The position numbers and the translations under genes are program-made. Of a stretch of 64,000 bases of DNA, positions 23,491 to 35,400 are shown one piece after another. The DNA is from Purshia tridentata (lineage: Eukaryota; Streptophyta; Magnoliopsida; Rosales; Rosaceae): NCBI GenBank assembly GCA_003254885.1, contig QANT01006469.1:1-64000 (forward strand). Reading direction: 5' to 3'. Under the pieces are notes generated by a model. The model saw nothing but the letters and a program-made list of their open reading frames with translations, was not told the DNA's origin and made no database searches. Each line of letters starts with the position of its first letter. Within the stretch, counting starts at the first letter, position 1.

Positions 23491-24786
23491 TCATTGAAGA
23501 CCATACACAAGCAAAGCTCCAACTCCGCCAATACCAGCGAGAAGGCCAATAATAACTCCAATCGGGGGCAAACCACCACCAATAGGTTTCCCAGTGTTGA
23601 CATCATATCGTGCAAACCTCTTCTTTGGTGCAACACATTGAGGGCATGTGTATGAATCCGGCTACAAATAGTAAAATCATCCAAATCCCTCAAAAAATCA
23701 TCATTTAATTATTAATAATAATAGCATTAAGAAGATGATCAAGGTTTCTAACCTGATCATCAAACGGCTTCTGTAATGTATATACGAATCCGCAGTCAAG
23801 GCATATGTGAGTTGCTCTCGCCTGAAAATGGTGCGCACCCACTAAATTATCATAAACAAATTTGGCCCGAGCCAAGTAGAAGCTAGCTAATATATATAAA
23901 TTTGATTATGGTGCTAAATTGATGCTTGCCTTTTGAGCCTCAGTTAATTTTCTTCCAAAGCGAGGAGGAGCTGGACGCTTTGGTAGTCGTTTAACATTTA
24001 CCTCAGCACCACCTCTACATTAAAAATGAGACGTCAGCTTTGAAGTAATTTGCATGTATAACTTATTAAAGAGGAGATTAGATTTGAACCTGCTAACAAC
24101 AAAGTAAACAGAGTCTGGCTTAGCATTGATGGCAGTTTTTGTAAACCCCAGTTTATCTGCTGGCCATAATTCATCACCAAAGAAGCTGCTAGTGTACAGC
24201 ACCTGGTCCCCTGCCTTCAGCCCTGCCTTAGCTGCATTTCCACCTCCATCCACACCCTAAATGTACAATATGCCAATTGTAAGTCATATTCTTATACAAC
24301 TTTTTTTTTTCCCTTTCCAAATACCAAAATGTACATAATTATAAGACACAGATAAGAGGACTCACAGTGATGGTAACAACACCTCCAGGCTTTTGACCCA
24401 AAGTGAGGCCTAATGGCTTGTCAACCTCAGCCTCGATTGTCTTTGAAGCCCCAGCAGTTCTAGCTCTAATCCTGAGCCCTCTTCTTACACTGGAGAGACC
24501 ACTCCTATTCTCAGCTATGAAGGAATCAAATACACCCCTTTTGGCTTCTCCAAGTGACAAGCCTTGGAAGCTAGTTTTCTAGAGACCAAGTAATTAAGAT
24601 AGAATAATAAGGTGTTGTGACTCTTGTCTTAATGGGGGAACACGGGAAACAAAAGAGAATTGATACCTGGGATTGTACTGGTGGCAATGGCTTTGCAGTG
24701 GTAATGTGTGGAGTTTTGATGGAGTGGTGCCTGTTGAAGGTGGCAGAGCAAGAAGAAGAGGAACCTGCAAGCACGGCTGGTGACAT
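23491..24786 (-). CDS. ENH1: ENH1-like plastid protein: PDZ domain plus membrane-anchored rubredoxin
   Basis: Matches the layout of Arabidopsis ENH1 (At5g17170, enhancer of sos3-1), a plastid protein linked to salt tolerance and redox balance. Exons: 24667-24786, 24366-24578, 24090-24256, 23930-24014, 23753-23821 and 23491-23661, totalling 274 aa. Residues 1-70 are Ser/Thr-rich and fit a transit peptide. A PDZ-like domain spans about 78-165 (PLGLTLGQK, AAKAGLKAGDQVLY). The rubredoxin follows with CLDC at 202-205 and CPQC at 224-227, four Cys ligands for one iron. Residues 249-271 (PIGVIIGLLAG, GALLVYGLQ) form a C-terminal membrane anchor. The intron 23822-23929 is GC-AG rather than GT-AG. The gene is divergent from the LEA-type gene, as in Arabidopsis. 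Confidence 0.93.
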
Positions 24787-25872
24787 AGTTGGTTGCTACC
24801 TCTAAACTGTAACCAGAGAAAGCCAGAGATCAGAGCTGTACAGCGGTGTTTCTTCAAGCTGTGCACAGGATTGCATGACCAGATAAACTTTGATTGGCAT
24901 TGGACGAGGGATTGACATAGAGCCACACCACACGACCTCTTTCACTCCCAGCCACAAATTACGAACAGCATTTTTTCAAAAATATAAATATTTTTAATTT
25001 AATTTGGTGTTGACTTTTGACAGTAGACATCAGGCCGGGCCAGCAGGCCCAACACCATGCTTTAATGGTCGAATGGAGCCGAGCCTAGCACGTACTCGGG
25101 CCACCCTTGCCAGCCCATGACAAGCCCTATCTCTCTCTTATTTTAAGCCTAACCTCGACCTTCTTTTACTAGCCTCAAAGTAAACTAATGGATCATGTGT
25201 AATACATGCTTGGCCTAAAGATTACCGAATATTAGAAATTCGGTTTTGGCTTAATAAGGAGTTTTAATTTTTAATTTGGACAATCTTTGAATATAGTCCT
25301 TATCGTTTCCTTTTAATAACTTTTTATTAATTGAAATAAAAATGATTAAGCAATCTGAATTCAAAAATAGTAAGTTTACAGAGGTTCCTATAGATGTTAT
25401 TATTATTATTTTTTTGGCCAACTATAGATGTTATTATTAACTAATCAATAATAGTCAACGAACGACCAACGGTCCCTAGAGAAGAGCCATCAACCATGAT
25501 TCGCATCCTACGGCCACCCAAAACAAACGCCGTTAAACAACAGCAATGAGAATATTCCATCCAGTGCGCGGCAGGAACGCGTAAAACAAACCCAACTGCC
25601 GTCAAAATGGAAACGACACCGCTTGGTACTCCCAAAGCTTACGTACCGGGGGTAGGTGCGGTCCAAGAAAGCGAGCCTCCTGGGCAGGTAAGAATCAGAC
25701 ACACCCTCCACTACTCTCTCTCACTCTCTCTCTTTCTATATATAACACCGAGTCACTGAGCAATCTTGTTAGAGAAAAAGCCAACGATCACTCCCTCTCT
25801 GAACTTTCTCGCTCTGCCTCCTTTCTTACACACATCTCTCTCCCTTTCTAAGCTTGTGCTAGTCTTAATTGT
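24787..25872. promoter_or_regulatory. Divergent intergenic region, ENH1 and LEA-type gene
   Basis: About 1.1 kb between divergent start codons. The ENH1 side (24787-24960) looks like leader. A TATA-like CTATATATAAC at 25735-25745, about 130 bases before the LEA-type start codon, is a good core promoter candidate. A TTACGTA ACGT-core word is near 25639. The stretch 25490-25690 is less AT-rich than its surroundings and may be the regulated promoter. Confidence 0.55.
25735..25745 (+). promoter_or_regulatory. TATA box of LEA-type gene
   Basis: CTATATATAAC preceded by a CT-rich stretch and placed about 130 bases before the start codon, which leaves room for a leader of about 100 bases. Confidence 0.55.
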
Positions 25873-28538
25873 ATGGCCGCCAATTCTAGCAGCCGAGGGA
25901 TCGCTAGCTTGGGGAAGCGAATCGTCAACGAGATCCGAGCGCGCGATTCAACTCAGCTCTCTGCCCTCACTCTCAGGTATAGAGTTTAATTTGATTTGAC
26001 TTTGTTCGTGTATGTGTTTGTCTCTACTACTGGTTAAATTTCTAGGAAAGTTTTGCTGAGATTGCCGTGATTTTTGTTGGAAAATCTGCGAGAAAGTGTG
26101 ACTGGTCGTTGAGATTCTTGTTAATATGATAATTGTATGTTATTATTAGAGTTGCGATCTGTGTTGTTTACTTGTTTATTGATCTGAGTTCCTAGTATAA
26201 TAGTATTAAGTGATCATCGCTTTCAATTTTTCAGTTAATCAGTCACTTTGCCATTTGGTCCATTTCATAATTCCATGGAGGAATAATTTCTTTTTGTTGT
26301 TGTTAGTTTTCTATGTGATTACATATTTGTTTTCTCGGCAGACGAGAAATTTTTGAAGAAGAAAAACAAATATACTTGGAATTTTCTTTTCTTTATAACA
26401 AGGAATATAATTAATTATGTGCGATCCTTCACACTTCTTAACCAGTACTTTGGAATCTATCCCTTTTTTATGACCGAGGTTTGATCGAGACTCGAGAGAT
26501 TTCTGAATGAATTGCTTTATCTCTTTAAATTCTTTGCTTTCTTTTACTGCCACGTGGTGCTTATCGTTGACACTGTTGGAGATCAGCTTAGATTTTATAG
26601 TTCCTTCTCAGCCAGCTTCGTTTTCATCGAATATATTGTTCTTTTATCTTCTGGAAAAGGAAAAAAAATCCCTAATATTTGTTCGTACTTAGGGCTTTTT
26701 GCCGTACTTCCTTCTGGTGGTGTGGCCTGTGGGGATATAGATAAGGGCAGACTACGGTTGGTATTGGACGATTGTCCGCCGTATATATTTATATTCAATA
26801 CAAAAGAGAGAGAATATAGAAAAAGGAAAGGATAAAAATGTTACGTAGTCAGGGTAATTAGCCAAGATAATAACGATCTGAGCTTTGTTTATTTATGCTT
26901 TTAAGGTAACTACAATCACTGCCTTGAGTATGGCTTCATAATCAATTTTCGGGATTTCTTTAGTGTCATCATCTCGCACAAACATCTTGTTCCTCGTTGT
27001 TAAGCTTGTGAATACCTCAACATGGCTGTATATATGTATTTTCATGGATATATCTATATATGAAATATCAAATAAATGTCATGCTCTGAGCAATATTTAT
27101 CTTTAAATTATTGTCATGCTGAGCAATATTTTTCTTTAAATTATTGTCATGCTGACTGTATAACCAGTTTTGTTTTTAGTTTAATTGTTTGTTTTCTACA
27201 ATTAACTATCGTATTACTGGCAATATTATAAATGGGCTGGCCTAATTGGACCCTGGGTAGCTTTTAACATTAATGTCAGCTACTCCTTTACTTTGACCAT
27301 GAAGATTTTTTTTTTAAATTTTATTTGGATTGATGACCATGTACACATGTGTACGTGCCTAACTCACGACAATCGGTAAAATGCTGTGATGTTGGATCGT
27401 GGCTTTATACAAAGCGTGAGAATTGCATACCCCGTATTTATTTTGGAATGGAAAAGTTGTTGGGTCGGTTGCTAGTCATTATCTTGTTAGATCACATGTT
27501 GGTCATGTGACCAGCCTCCCTCTCTTGGACGCTAATATCATCTGGAGTGACACCAAACCCATCTAAAGCCACATGGTTGTCTGTGGCACCTACCTTGAAC
27601 AATCTTTATGCTTACGAATTAGGGAATCTGATTTAGATAAAATTATGCCCAACTTGAAGGGTAGGCAGGTAATGAGTACAAAGATGGTGGGATTGATTAT
27701 CCTTTCAAAAGATAAAAAGGATCAGGGCATTGTGGGGAAATAGGACCATCCTAGTCATCTTTTTTTTTCTGTAATTTACAAGGGAAGGTAAACCTTGTCC
27801 CACCACCCATGTTTGATTGAAAGGTATTTTGCCCCCATATTTGGAACATGGTTGGCTAAACTTCAAAGTATTGAAAGTTACTATTATACCCTCATTGTCT
27901 TCCTAAATGCTTCATATATCCCCTCTCTTTTAAGTTACTATTTTATATTGGGATGAAACAGCCCTTTCAGATTTCATTTGTGCTATGATGAAGAAGTAAG
28001 CATTGTGAGGGACCTGAGAGTGTATGATATCAATGGGTTGATCTTAGAAATTAGCCTATGGAGCTTGAAGTTTAGTTAGTCCAGGTTTATATATCTATGT
28101 GACTCAAAAATCTTACATTACCAATTAAGTACTCGTGGAGTCAGTAACATGCTATCAAATTCTTTGTTTGTAGGTTTAAATAGCAACATTAAACTAGCTA
28201 CTCGTTGGATTATTCATGCATGGTTATGTAAATTCATGATCATAATTAATTCTGCTGATTAATCAATCAGGAGGGCTGCTCACGCCTCAGTGTATGACAA
28301 GAACCCTGATGAGCATGTTCGCCCGAGCTTTGTCCCAGATGATGTGATCCCACCCCAACCTGACAAGTACTGGGCTCCGCACCCCCAAACTGGGGTTTTT
28401 GGGCCTGCGGCTGAACATACTTCTGGCGCAGCTGGGTCCTCGGCTGTGAATGGTGACGAGGAGGGATCGGTGCTGGAGCAGAAGGCCTGGTTTCGCCCTA
28501 CCAGCATTGAGGACTTTGAGAAGCCTCACCTGCCCTGA
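25873..28538 (+). CDS. Late embryogenesis abundant-type small protein (At5g17165-like)
   Basis: Exons 25873-25976 and 28271-28538 give 123 aa; the single intron is about 2.3 kb. The N-terminus MAANSSSRGIASLGKRIVNE is basic and amphipathic and could be a mitochondrial or plastid targeting signal. After the intron come HASVYDKNPDEHVRPSFVPD and a DKYWAPHPQTGVFGP motif that marks this LEA-like family. The C-terminus is polar and acidic, with few hydrophobics, and ends FEKPHLP. The function is unknown; relatives are called LEA proteins by annotation and respond to stress. Its place next to ENH1, head to head, repeats the At5g17165-At5g17170 order I recall from Arabidopsis. Confidence 0.88.
27077..27155. 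repeat. 33-35 bp tandem repeat, about 2.3 copies
   Basis: In the LEA-type gene's intron, the unit beginning TGTCATGCT and containing GAGCAATATTT-TCTTTAAATTA starts at 27077, 27112 and 27145. The first copy carries a small CT insertion. Confidence 0.75.
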
Positions 28539-28873
28539 ACCTGATCAGGCTGGGATCTTCAACCCTTCTATATCCGCCCTCACATAATATTAATCACAAA
28601 TAGAGAGGTCGGTTGAGGAAGTGTTGAATATATAAATAAATAAATAATATATAGGTGTGCTGCGGGCTGCCTATATTATATAGTAGTAGTACTGTGTGCC
28701 TTATACAATTAAGCACTGGTTTGATGTTCATATTATATAATAGTGAGTACTAGATCGAAGAGCTGGGGTTGACTGAAGTGCTATTATCTATATGCATCTT
28801 ATTCCTATGTACCTAGATATGGGATGTGTTACACGGCATCTTTCTATAAAATACTGGGATATGCTTTTCAACT

Positions 28874-28910
<37 letters not shown>

Positions 28911-29907
28911 TCCTTCCTCAATATTAGTAAGATGCGAACTAATTTATGCCATGCATAATTGTTGAATTTAGAAAATTGATACTACCCATCAGCATACACT
29001 AAAAATTGTAACAGAGATCCCCAAAAAGTTCGTGATTCTCTTTGCTAAGAGCCTGAGCACACAATTGGCTTTAACAGGCCTCGGGACGTTTCTGTTTGCT
29101 TGTGCTTGGGCTTGGGCCTAATGCCCACTTGTCTTTATCACCAAAATTATTTCACGTAAGAAGCTGCCCTGAATAAAAAAATTAGGCGAGTTTGGTGGTA
29201 GACTGGTAGGTATGACGGAGTACGTAGATGCGACGAAATGAGGCCATAAAGGAGACATCAGGCTGAGAAATTGGGGGTGAAGAGGTAAGTAAGCCAGAAT
29301 TGAAGACAGTAAAGTATATCTCATTGCTTAAATGGTAGGAGCTCTGAAATTGACATTTTGAAATGGCAAATTTTTCCACTTCATTCTGCTACAGTATGTG
29401 GAACGCCTGTTTGAGTTGCAGTACAGGCTATAAATCAAGTTCCTGTCATTTTAACCATTGCTGCATACCACCAAGTTGGCAGCACATGCAGCGACTCATG
29501 CTCTGAAGTCAGTGTTACACTTTCCTTGTGTTGTCCATGTTTCCAACGGCTAAAACTGAAGGGTTGGTATATTAGACCAGAAACAGACTCTTTCATCTAT
29601 ACAATCGTGGCTTCCCATAGGATCCCTTACGAGTTACGATTACCATTTATGCATTTTCATATGTCAAAATTAACCACCCACCTTGTTTCTAGTCTGATAC
29701 AAGAGCCATCGTAAGACCTGAGAACAACATTTTATAAAGTACAAGCAAGGCCAATCAGGTATAAATAATGCACATACTGAAGATGAACAATAAGAATCAT
29801 GAGCAGAGATGATAGAAAGGTCACCTTAGTTTGACTCCTGAAAGGCATAGCCTGTATCCATACCACACTACAGAAGTCCATTGCATCACAAACACCCCCC
29901 CAATATA
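28539..29907. other. Intergenic between convergent LEA-type and PPR genes
   Basis: The two genes face each other, so both 3' UTRs lie here. A (CT)n tract is at 28877-28917 and an (ATAA)n-rich stretch near 28635. TTGGGCCT-type words near 29110 are site II-like but have no adjacent gene start. No other gene is supported. Confidence 0.5.
28877..28917. repeat. (CT)20 microsatellite
   Basis: A pure TC run downstream of the LEA-type gene. Confidence 0.9.
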
Positions 29908-32179
29908 CTATTCACAACTCCTCTGTCTAAGGACCACTAAAGCAGCTTGTAACATCTGTCTAGCCTTCCTATCCGGAGTACATCCAACATGTTCCATTTC
30001 CCTGTATATCTCAGGGACCTGATTAGGAAACCATTTGCATATTAATTCAAGGGATCTAGATAAGGAAGTGAAGAAAGCCCCCTAGTCTCTCCTATTGCCA
30101 TCACATTCAGAGTACGCAATCACAATATCAAGTTTGAACCTTTTCTTTTTTTATTGGGGGGGGAGGGGATTACAAGTTTACTGGCACGTATAACTTGTAG
30201 CACCCTACCTTTTACTTGGAGAATAAGTATTTTTGAAATTAATGAAGAATATATAGCACCTTGTCAAACTTTCTTGCCCGAATATATGCCTTCATAAGGG
30301 TGGTATAAGTGACCACATCAGGGCTCAAACCCTTCAGAAACAACAAACCCATCAGAATTAGAAACTTAGCTACAAAGTATCTTTGTAACTAAGCTGATTG
30401 AAGAAATTCAATAAATCGTACAAATGTTTCATGCCTAAGTATACGGACTGGAGAGTTTGACCACAAAAAAAGAGTAGAAAAACTGGATGCAAAAAAACAA
30501 GACTTACACTTTCTTTTATATGGTGATAAATGGACAAAGCCTCCATATGTCGACCAGCAATACCAAATGCATTGATCAAGACATTCAGCATTATGACATT
30601 TGGTTCAATTCCCTCAGCTTCCATGAGCTGAAGTACCTTGACTGTCTGATCACATAATCCCTGCATTGAAAAGAATACGGATATATGTAAGGTGTATGTA
30701 CTAAAGTATGGGATAAAATGTTCCTGCATGAATTAAAGGTACATGCGATATACTTTTCACGTTTTAGAAAACATGTATGTTTATTGTAGTGGCAAGTAGT
30801 TTTTCAAAAGGAGAAAACAATTTAAAAGAGGGGCAGAAAACCTGCTGAGCGTAGGCATTTGCTAAGACACAAAACATGCTGGCTGAAAGAAGAAGACCTT
30901 CAGCCTTTAAAGCAGATATACACTCTTCTGCATCCTGAAATTTTCCATACTGCCCATAAATATCAACCAAAACAGCATAAATGGCACCACTTTTTTTGTG
31001 TCCTCCGCGTTTCATATTCTCAAAGATCTTCTTTATCATATCCCACTTCCCCTGCTCCCCCAATCGGCTAATAATAGCACCAAAGATCTTTGGATCAGGA
31101 TATAACCCTTGTTCTTGCATCTCAGTAAACAACTCAAGTACCTTGATTATATTCCCAGCCTTAGAATGCCACCGTATCAAAGAATTAAACGTCATTATAT
31201 CAGGCCTTACATCTTCTTGCTTCATTTTCTCAAACACTTCCAAAGCTTCATCCAACTCACCATATTTCCCAAATGTATCAACAATGCTATTGTAAATCTG
31301 TTTGTCTAACGGCATCCCCATCTCCCTTATCTCTCCCACAATGTCCATTGCTTTCTTCCACATCCCATTGTCTCTATACAGACCAATAACCTTACTGTAC
31401 ACAAATGAGCTTAGCCGAAACCTCCTCCGCTTCATTTCATTAATCATTGACCAAGTATCTTCCAACCTCCCAGCATTGACATAGTAATCAAGAAGAATCT
31501 CATATGTTTCTTGATTTTTCTCATTACCCAAATCATCCATCACCTCCAAAACCCTAACTGCAAGTCCTAAGAGGCCTTTCTTCAAGAACCCTCTGAGCAA
31601 AATATTGTACAGCTTAATTCTTGGCTTAAACCCAAAAAATATCATTTCCTGAAATAACATATCAGCTTCCAAAGTCCTGCCAATACTTCCAAGAGCTTCA
31701 ATTAAATGAACGTAAGAAATTGAATTGGGTCGAAAGCCAAGAGCTTCAATTTGAGCAAGAAGAGCCATGGCCTTATCAATATGCCCTGCTCTACAATAAT
31801 CACATATCACATGGTTGTATGATTCACCAGAAAGTTTCTCTCCAATATCTGGACCATTTGGGCACTTAGCAATTGAATGGTCTTCATTATCCAATGCTAT
31901 AAATTTAACTTCTTTCATACCCTTGCTGTGCCTTGAGTGAGAAAAAGAACCGTGGAACTTGTATGTCTCAGAGTATTTAAGACAACTTGGACAGAAGAAA
32001 GAGAGAGAAGTGAAGGCCCCTGTGGATGAAAGTGAAGGTGACTGAGGACACAAAATGGACTGCATCAGCATCTCTATTATCCCTTGTGGAAACAAAACGG
32101 TTGCGCTTTGTTTTTTGTTAGTCTTTGCCAAAAGTTTGAGTCTTTCAGAGCGCCTTTTGCTTTGTGAAGCGACAATCAT
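29908..32179 (-). CDS. P-class pentatricopeptide repeat protein
   Basis: Predicted organelle RNA-binding protein; P-class PPRs stabilise, process or splice organelle transcripts. Exons: 30842-32179, 30508-30660, 30260-30331 and 29908-30018, totalling 557 aa. Residues 1-100 lack repeats and fit a transit peptide. About eleven 35-residue PPR motifs follow, with the usual NSISYVHLIEALGSIGR, QIYNSIVDTFGKYGELDEAL and DIMTFNSLIRWHSKAG patterns, ending PDVVTYTTLMKAFIRARKFD and PDRKARQMLQAAL. No E/DYW or SMR domain is seen. An open frame extends in phase to an ATG at 32288-32290. I preferred the Met at 32177-32179 because the extension overlaps site II promoter elements; the longer start cannot be excluded. 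The RNA target is unknown. Confidence 0.87.
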
Positions 32180-32428
32180 GATAAGCTGGCAATCAACAGG
32201 AAGGTAGAATTCGGATCGGTGAGACTGGTGGTTGGCCCAGTCAGCTCTTCTGGATTGTCGGGCCCTTGAGCCCAATGAAGCCCAATACATAGTAAGCCCA
32301 AAATAGAAATATCTGTTAGTAATAACTAGTAAGTATCTTCTCCAAACCTCTGTTGCGTGTCTTTGAACCTCTCAAAATTATCAAATTTCATGAAGAGAAT
32401 GGGAAACTTGTTGTAATCTAAAACAGCC
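32180..32428. promoter_or_regulatory. Bidirectional promoter between two PPR genes
   Basis: About 250 bases separate the divergent start codons. Five site II-type words (GGCCCA, GGGCCC, AGCCCA three times) lie between 32230 and 32302, a dense cluster typical of organelle-biogenesis gene promoters. No TATA box was seen. Confidence 0.65.
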
Positions 32429-35400
32429 ATGGCATTCACAGGAGTGCTGGCCCTTGCTTCCTCACCCTTACTACACTCGGACTCAATATCATCATCACCT
32501 TTATCTACTTCAAAGGTATGCAAAACCACTTCTCTTGCTTGCTATTTGACTCAAACACCTTCAACTGCCACTACTGCTTCTAGTTCCGGTTCTGAGCAAC
32601 TGAATGATTGTAATAGCAAAAGTAACAACAACAACACTCAGAAATTTAGCTATAGCAGAGCCTCACCATCAATCAGATACCCCCATTTGAAACTCTCAGA
32701 CACTTACCCGTTACCTCAGAGTCAATTCACTGTTGCTTCTCCTCCACTGACCCATAATGAACCTGATTCTGAGGGCAAAGAGGAAGACCAGAATGTGGAT
32801 TCTGTAGGGTCTTTGGATATGAATGATGAAACCCAAGTAGTATTGGGGAAGCCTAGCAAGACTAAGGCAAAGAAAATGACCAAACTGGCTCTAAAAAGAG
32901 CCAAAGATTGGAGGGAAAGAGTGAAATTTTTTACTGATAGGATTTTAGGATTGAAATCCGAGGAGTTTGTGGCTGATGTATTGGATGACAGGAAAGTTCA
33001 GATGACGCCGACTGATTTTTGCTTTGTGGTGAAATGGGTAGGCCAGTCAAGCTGGCAACGTGCATTGGAGGTCTACGAGTGGTTGAATTTACGCCACTGG
33101 TACTCCCCGAATGCACGAATGCTTGCTACAATCCTGGCGGTCCTTGGAAAGGCCAACCAAGAAGCCTTAGCTGTGGAAATTTTCACCAGGGCTGAGCCTG
33201 CGATTGGTAATACAGTCCAAGTGTACAATGCCATGATGGGTGTCTATGCACGAAATGGTCGATTTAATAAGGTCCAAGAGTTGCTTGATTTAATGCGTGA
33301 GAGGGGGTGCGAACCGGACCTTGTGAGTCTCAATACTTTGATAAATGCTCGTCTGAGGTCAGGTGCCATGGTTCCGAATTTGGCTATTGAACTTTTAGAT
33401 GAGGTGAGAAGGTCAGGTCTTAGGCCAGATATAATAACTTATAATACTCTAATAAGTGGCTGTTCCCGCGAATCCAATTTGGAGGAGGCAGTGAAGGTTT
33501 ACAATGATATGGAATCACATAATTGTCAACCTGATCTTTGGACTTATAATGCCATGATTTCAGTATATGGGAGATGTGGAGAGTCAGGCAAAGCTGAGCA
33601 GCTCTTTAAGGAATTGGAGTCGAAGGGGTTTTTCCCAGATGCAGTGACATATAATTCTTTGTTGTATGCTTTTGCAAGAGAACTTAATATAGAAAAAGTA
33701 CGGCATATTTGTGAAGATATGGTGAAAAGGGGGTTTGGTAAAGATGAGATGACGTACAATACTATTATTCACATGTATGGCAAGCAGGGCCAGCATGATC
33801 TAGCATTGCAGCTTTACAGGGACATGAAAATGCTAGGCCGGAATCCTGATGCTGTTACTTACACGGTTTTGATAGATTCGCTTGGAAAAGCAAATAAGAT
33901 AACAGAGGCCGCAAATGTAATGTCAGAGATGTTGGACAGTGGGGTGAAACCCACTCTTCGGACTTATAGTGCTTTAATGTGTGGGTATGCCAAGGCTGGG
34001 AAACAGGTGGAGGCTCAAGAGACATTTAATTGCATGGTTAGGTCTGGGATTAGACCTGATCATCTAGCATACTCAGTTATGTTGGATGTCTTTCTGAGGT
34101 TCAATGAGACAAAGAAGGCAATCACATTGTATCAGGAAATGCTGCATGATGGTTTCATGCCGGATAATGCCCTCTACGGGGTCATGCTGAGAGTGCTTGG
34201 AAGAGAAAACAAAGTGGAAGGCATCGAAAAAGTGATCAGAGATATGGAAAACGTTTGTGGTATGAACCCACAAGTTATCTCTTCTATTCTTGTGAAGGGA
34301 GAATGCTACGACCATGCTGCTAGAATGTTGAGATTAGCCATCAGCAGTGGCTATGAACTGGACCGGGAAAATCTTCTATCTATTCTCAGCTCATACAGCT
34401 CATGTGGAAGGCACTCAGAAGCATGTGAATTGCTTGAATTTTTGAGAGAACATGCTTTCAGTTCCAACCAACTGATAACTGAAGCGCTAGTTGTCATACA
34501 ATGCAAGGCTCATGAGTTTGATGCTGCCTTGGTGGAATATAATAATACGAAGGGATTCCATTCTTTCAGCAGAAGTTCTACCATGTATGAAATTCTGATT
34601 CAAGGCTGTGAAGAGAAAGAACTCTTAAGTGAAGCTTCTCAGGTTTATTCTGACATGACATTCTATGGTGTGGAACCATCTGAGTGTCTTTTCCAAATAA
34701 TGGTGCACATATATTGTAAAATGGGTTTCCCTGAGACAGCCCATCATTTGATTGATCAGGCAGAAATGAAAGGCATTTCATTTGACAATGTCTCCATATA
34801 TGTTGATGTTGTTGAAGTCTATGGGAAATTAAAGCTATGGAAGAAAGCTGAAAGTTTGGTGGGAAGTCTCAGACAAAGATGCAAAACAGTGGATAGGAAG
34901 GTCTGGAATGCCTTGATACAAGCTTATGCCTCGAGTGGTTGCTATGAGCGAGCTAGAGTGATCTTTAACACTATGATGAGAGATGGCCCTTCCCCATCAG
35001 TAGATTCTGTAAATGGTCTTTTGCAATCTTTGATTATTGATGGGAGATTAAACGAACTCCATGTTCTAATCCAGGAGTTGCAAGATATGGGTTTTAAAAT
35101 AAGCAAGAGTTCAATTCTCTTGATGCTTGAAGCATTTGCTCGAGCTGGTGACATATTTGAGGTGAAGAAAATATACCATGGAATGAAGGCGGCTGGTTAT
35201 TTTCCTAACATGGATTGTTTCAGGATTATGGTCAAGTTATTGTGCAGGGGAAAACGAGTAAGGGATGTTGAAGCAATGGTTTCTGAAATGGAAGAGGCAG
35301 GATTCAAGCCTGATCTTTCAATATGGAATTCCATGCTTAAGTTATATGCAGGAATTGAGGATTTCAAAAAGACAGTTAAAGTATACCAGCGGATTCAAGA

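Noticed and set aside
25388-25441. Two copies of CTATAGATGTTATTATTA about 35 bases apart as a target duplication
   Set aside because: The bases between are only an AT run and GGCCAA with no inverted ends, so it is better seen as a small local duplication.
25441-25711. Minus-strand frames in the ENH1/LEA-type spacer
   Set aside because: They overlap the likely promoter of the LEA-type gene and have no splice partners or known motif.
27640-27900. Transposon in the LEA-type intron
   Set aside because: Some phrases look repetitive, but no inverted ends or flanking duplication could be paired.
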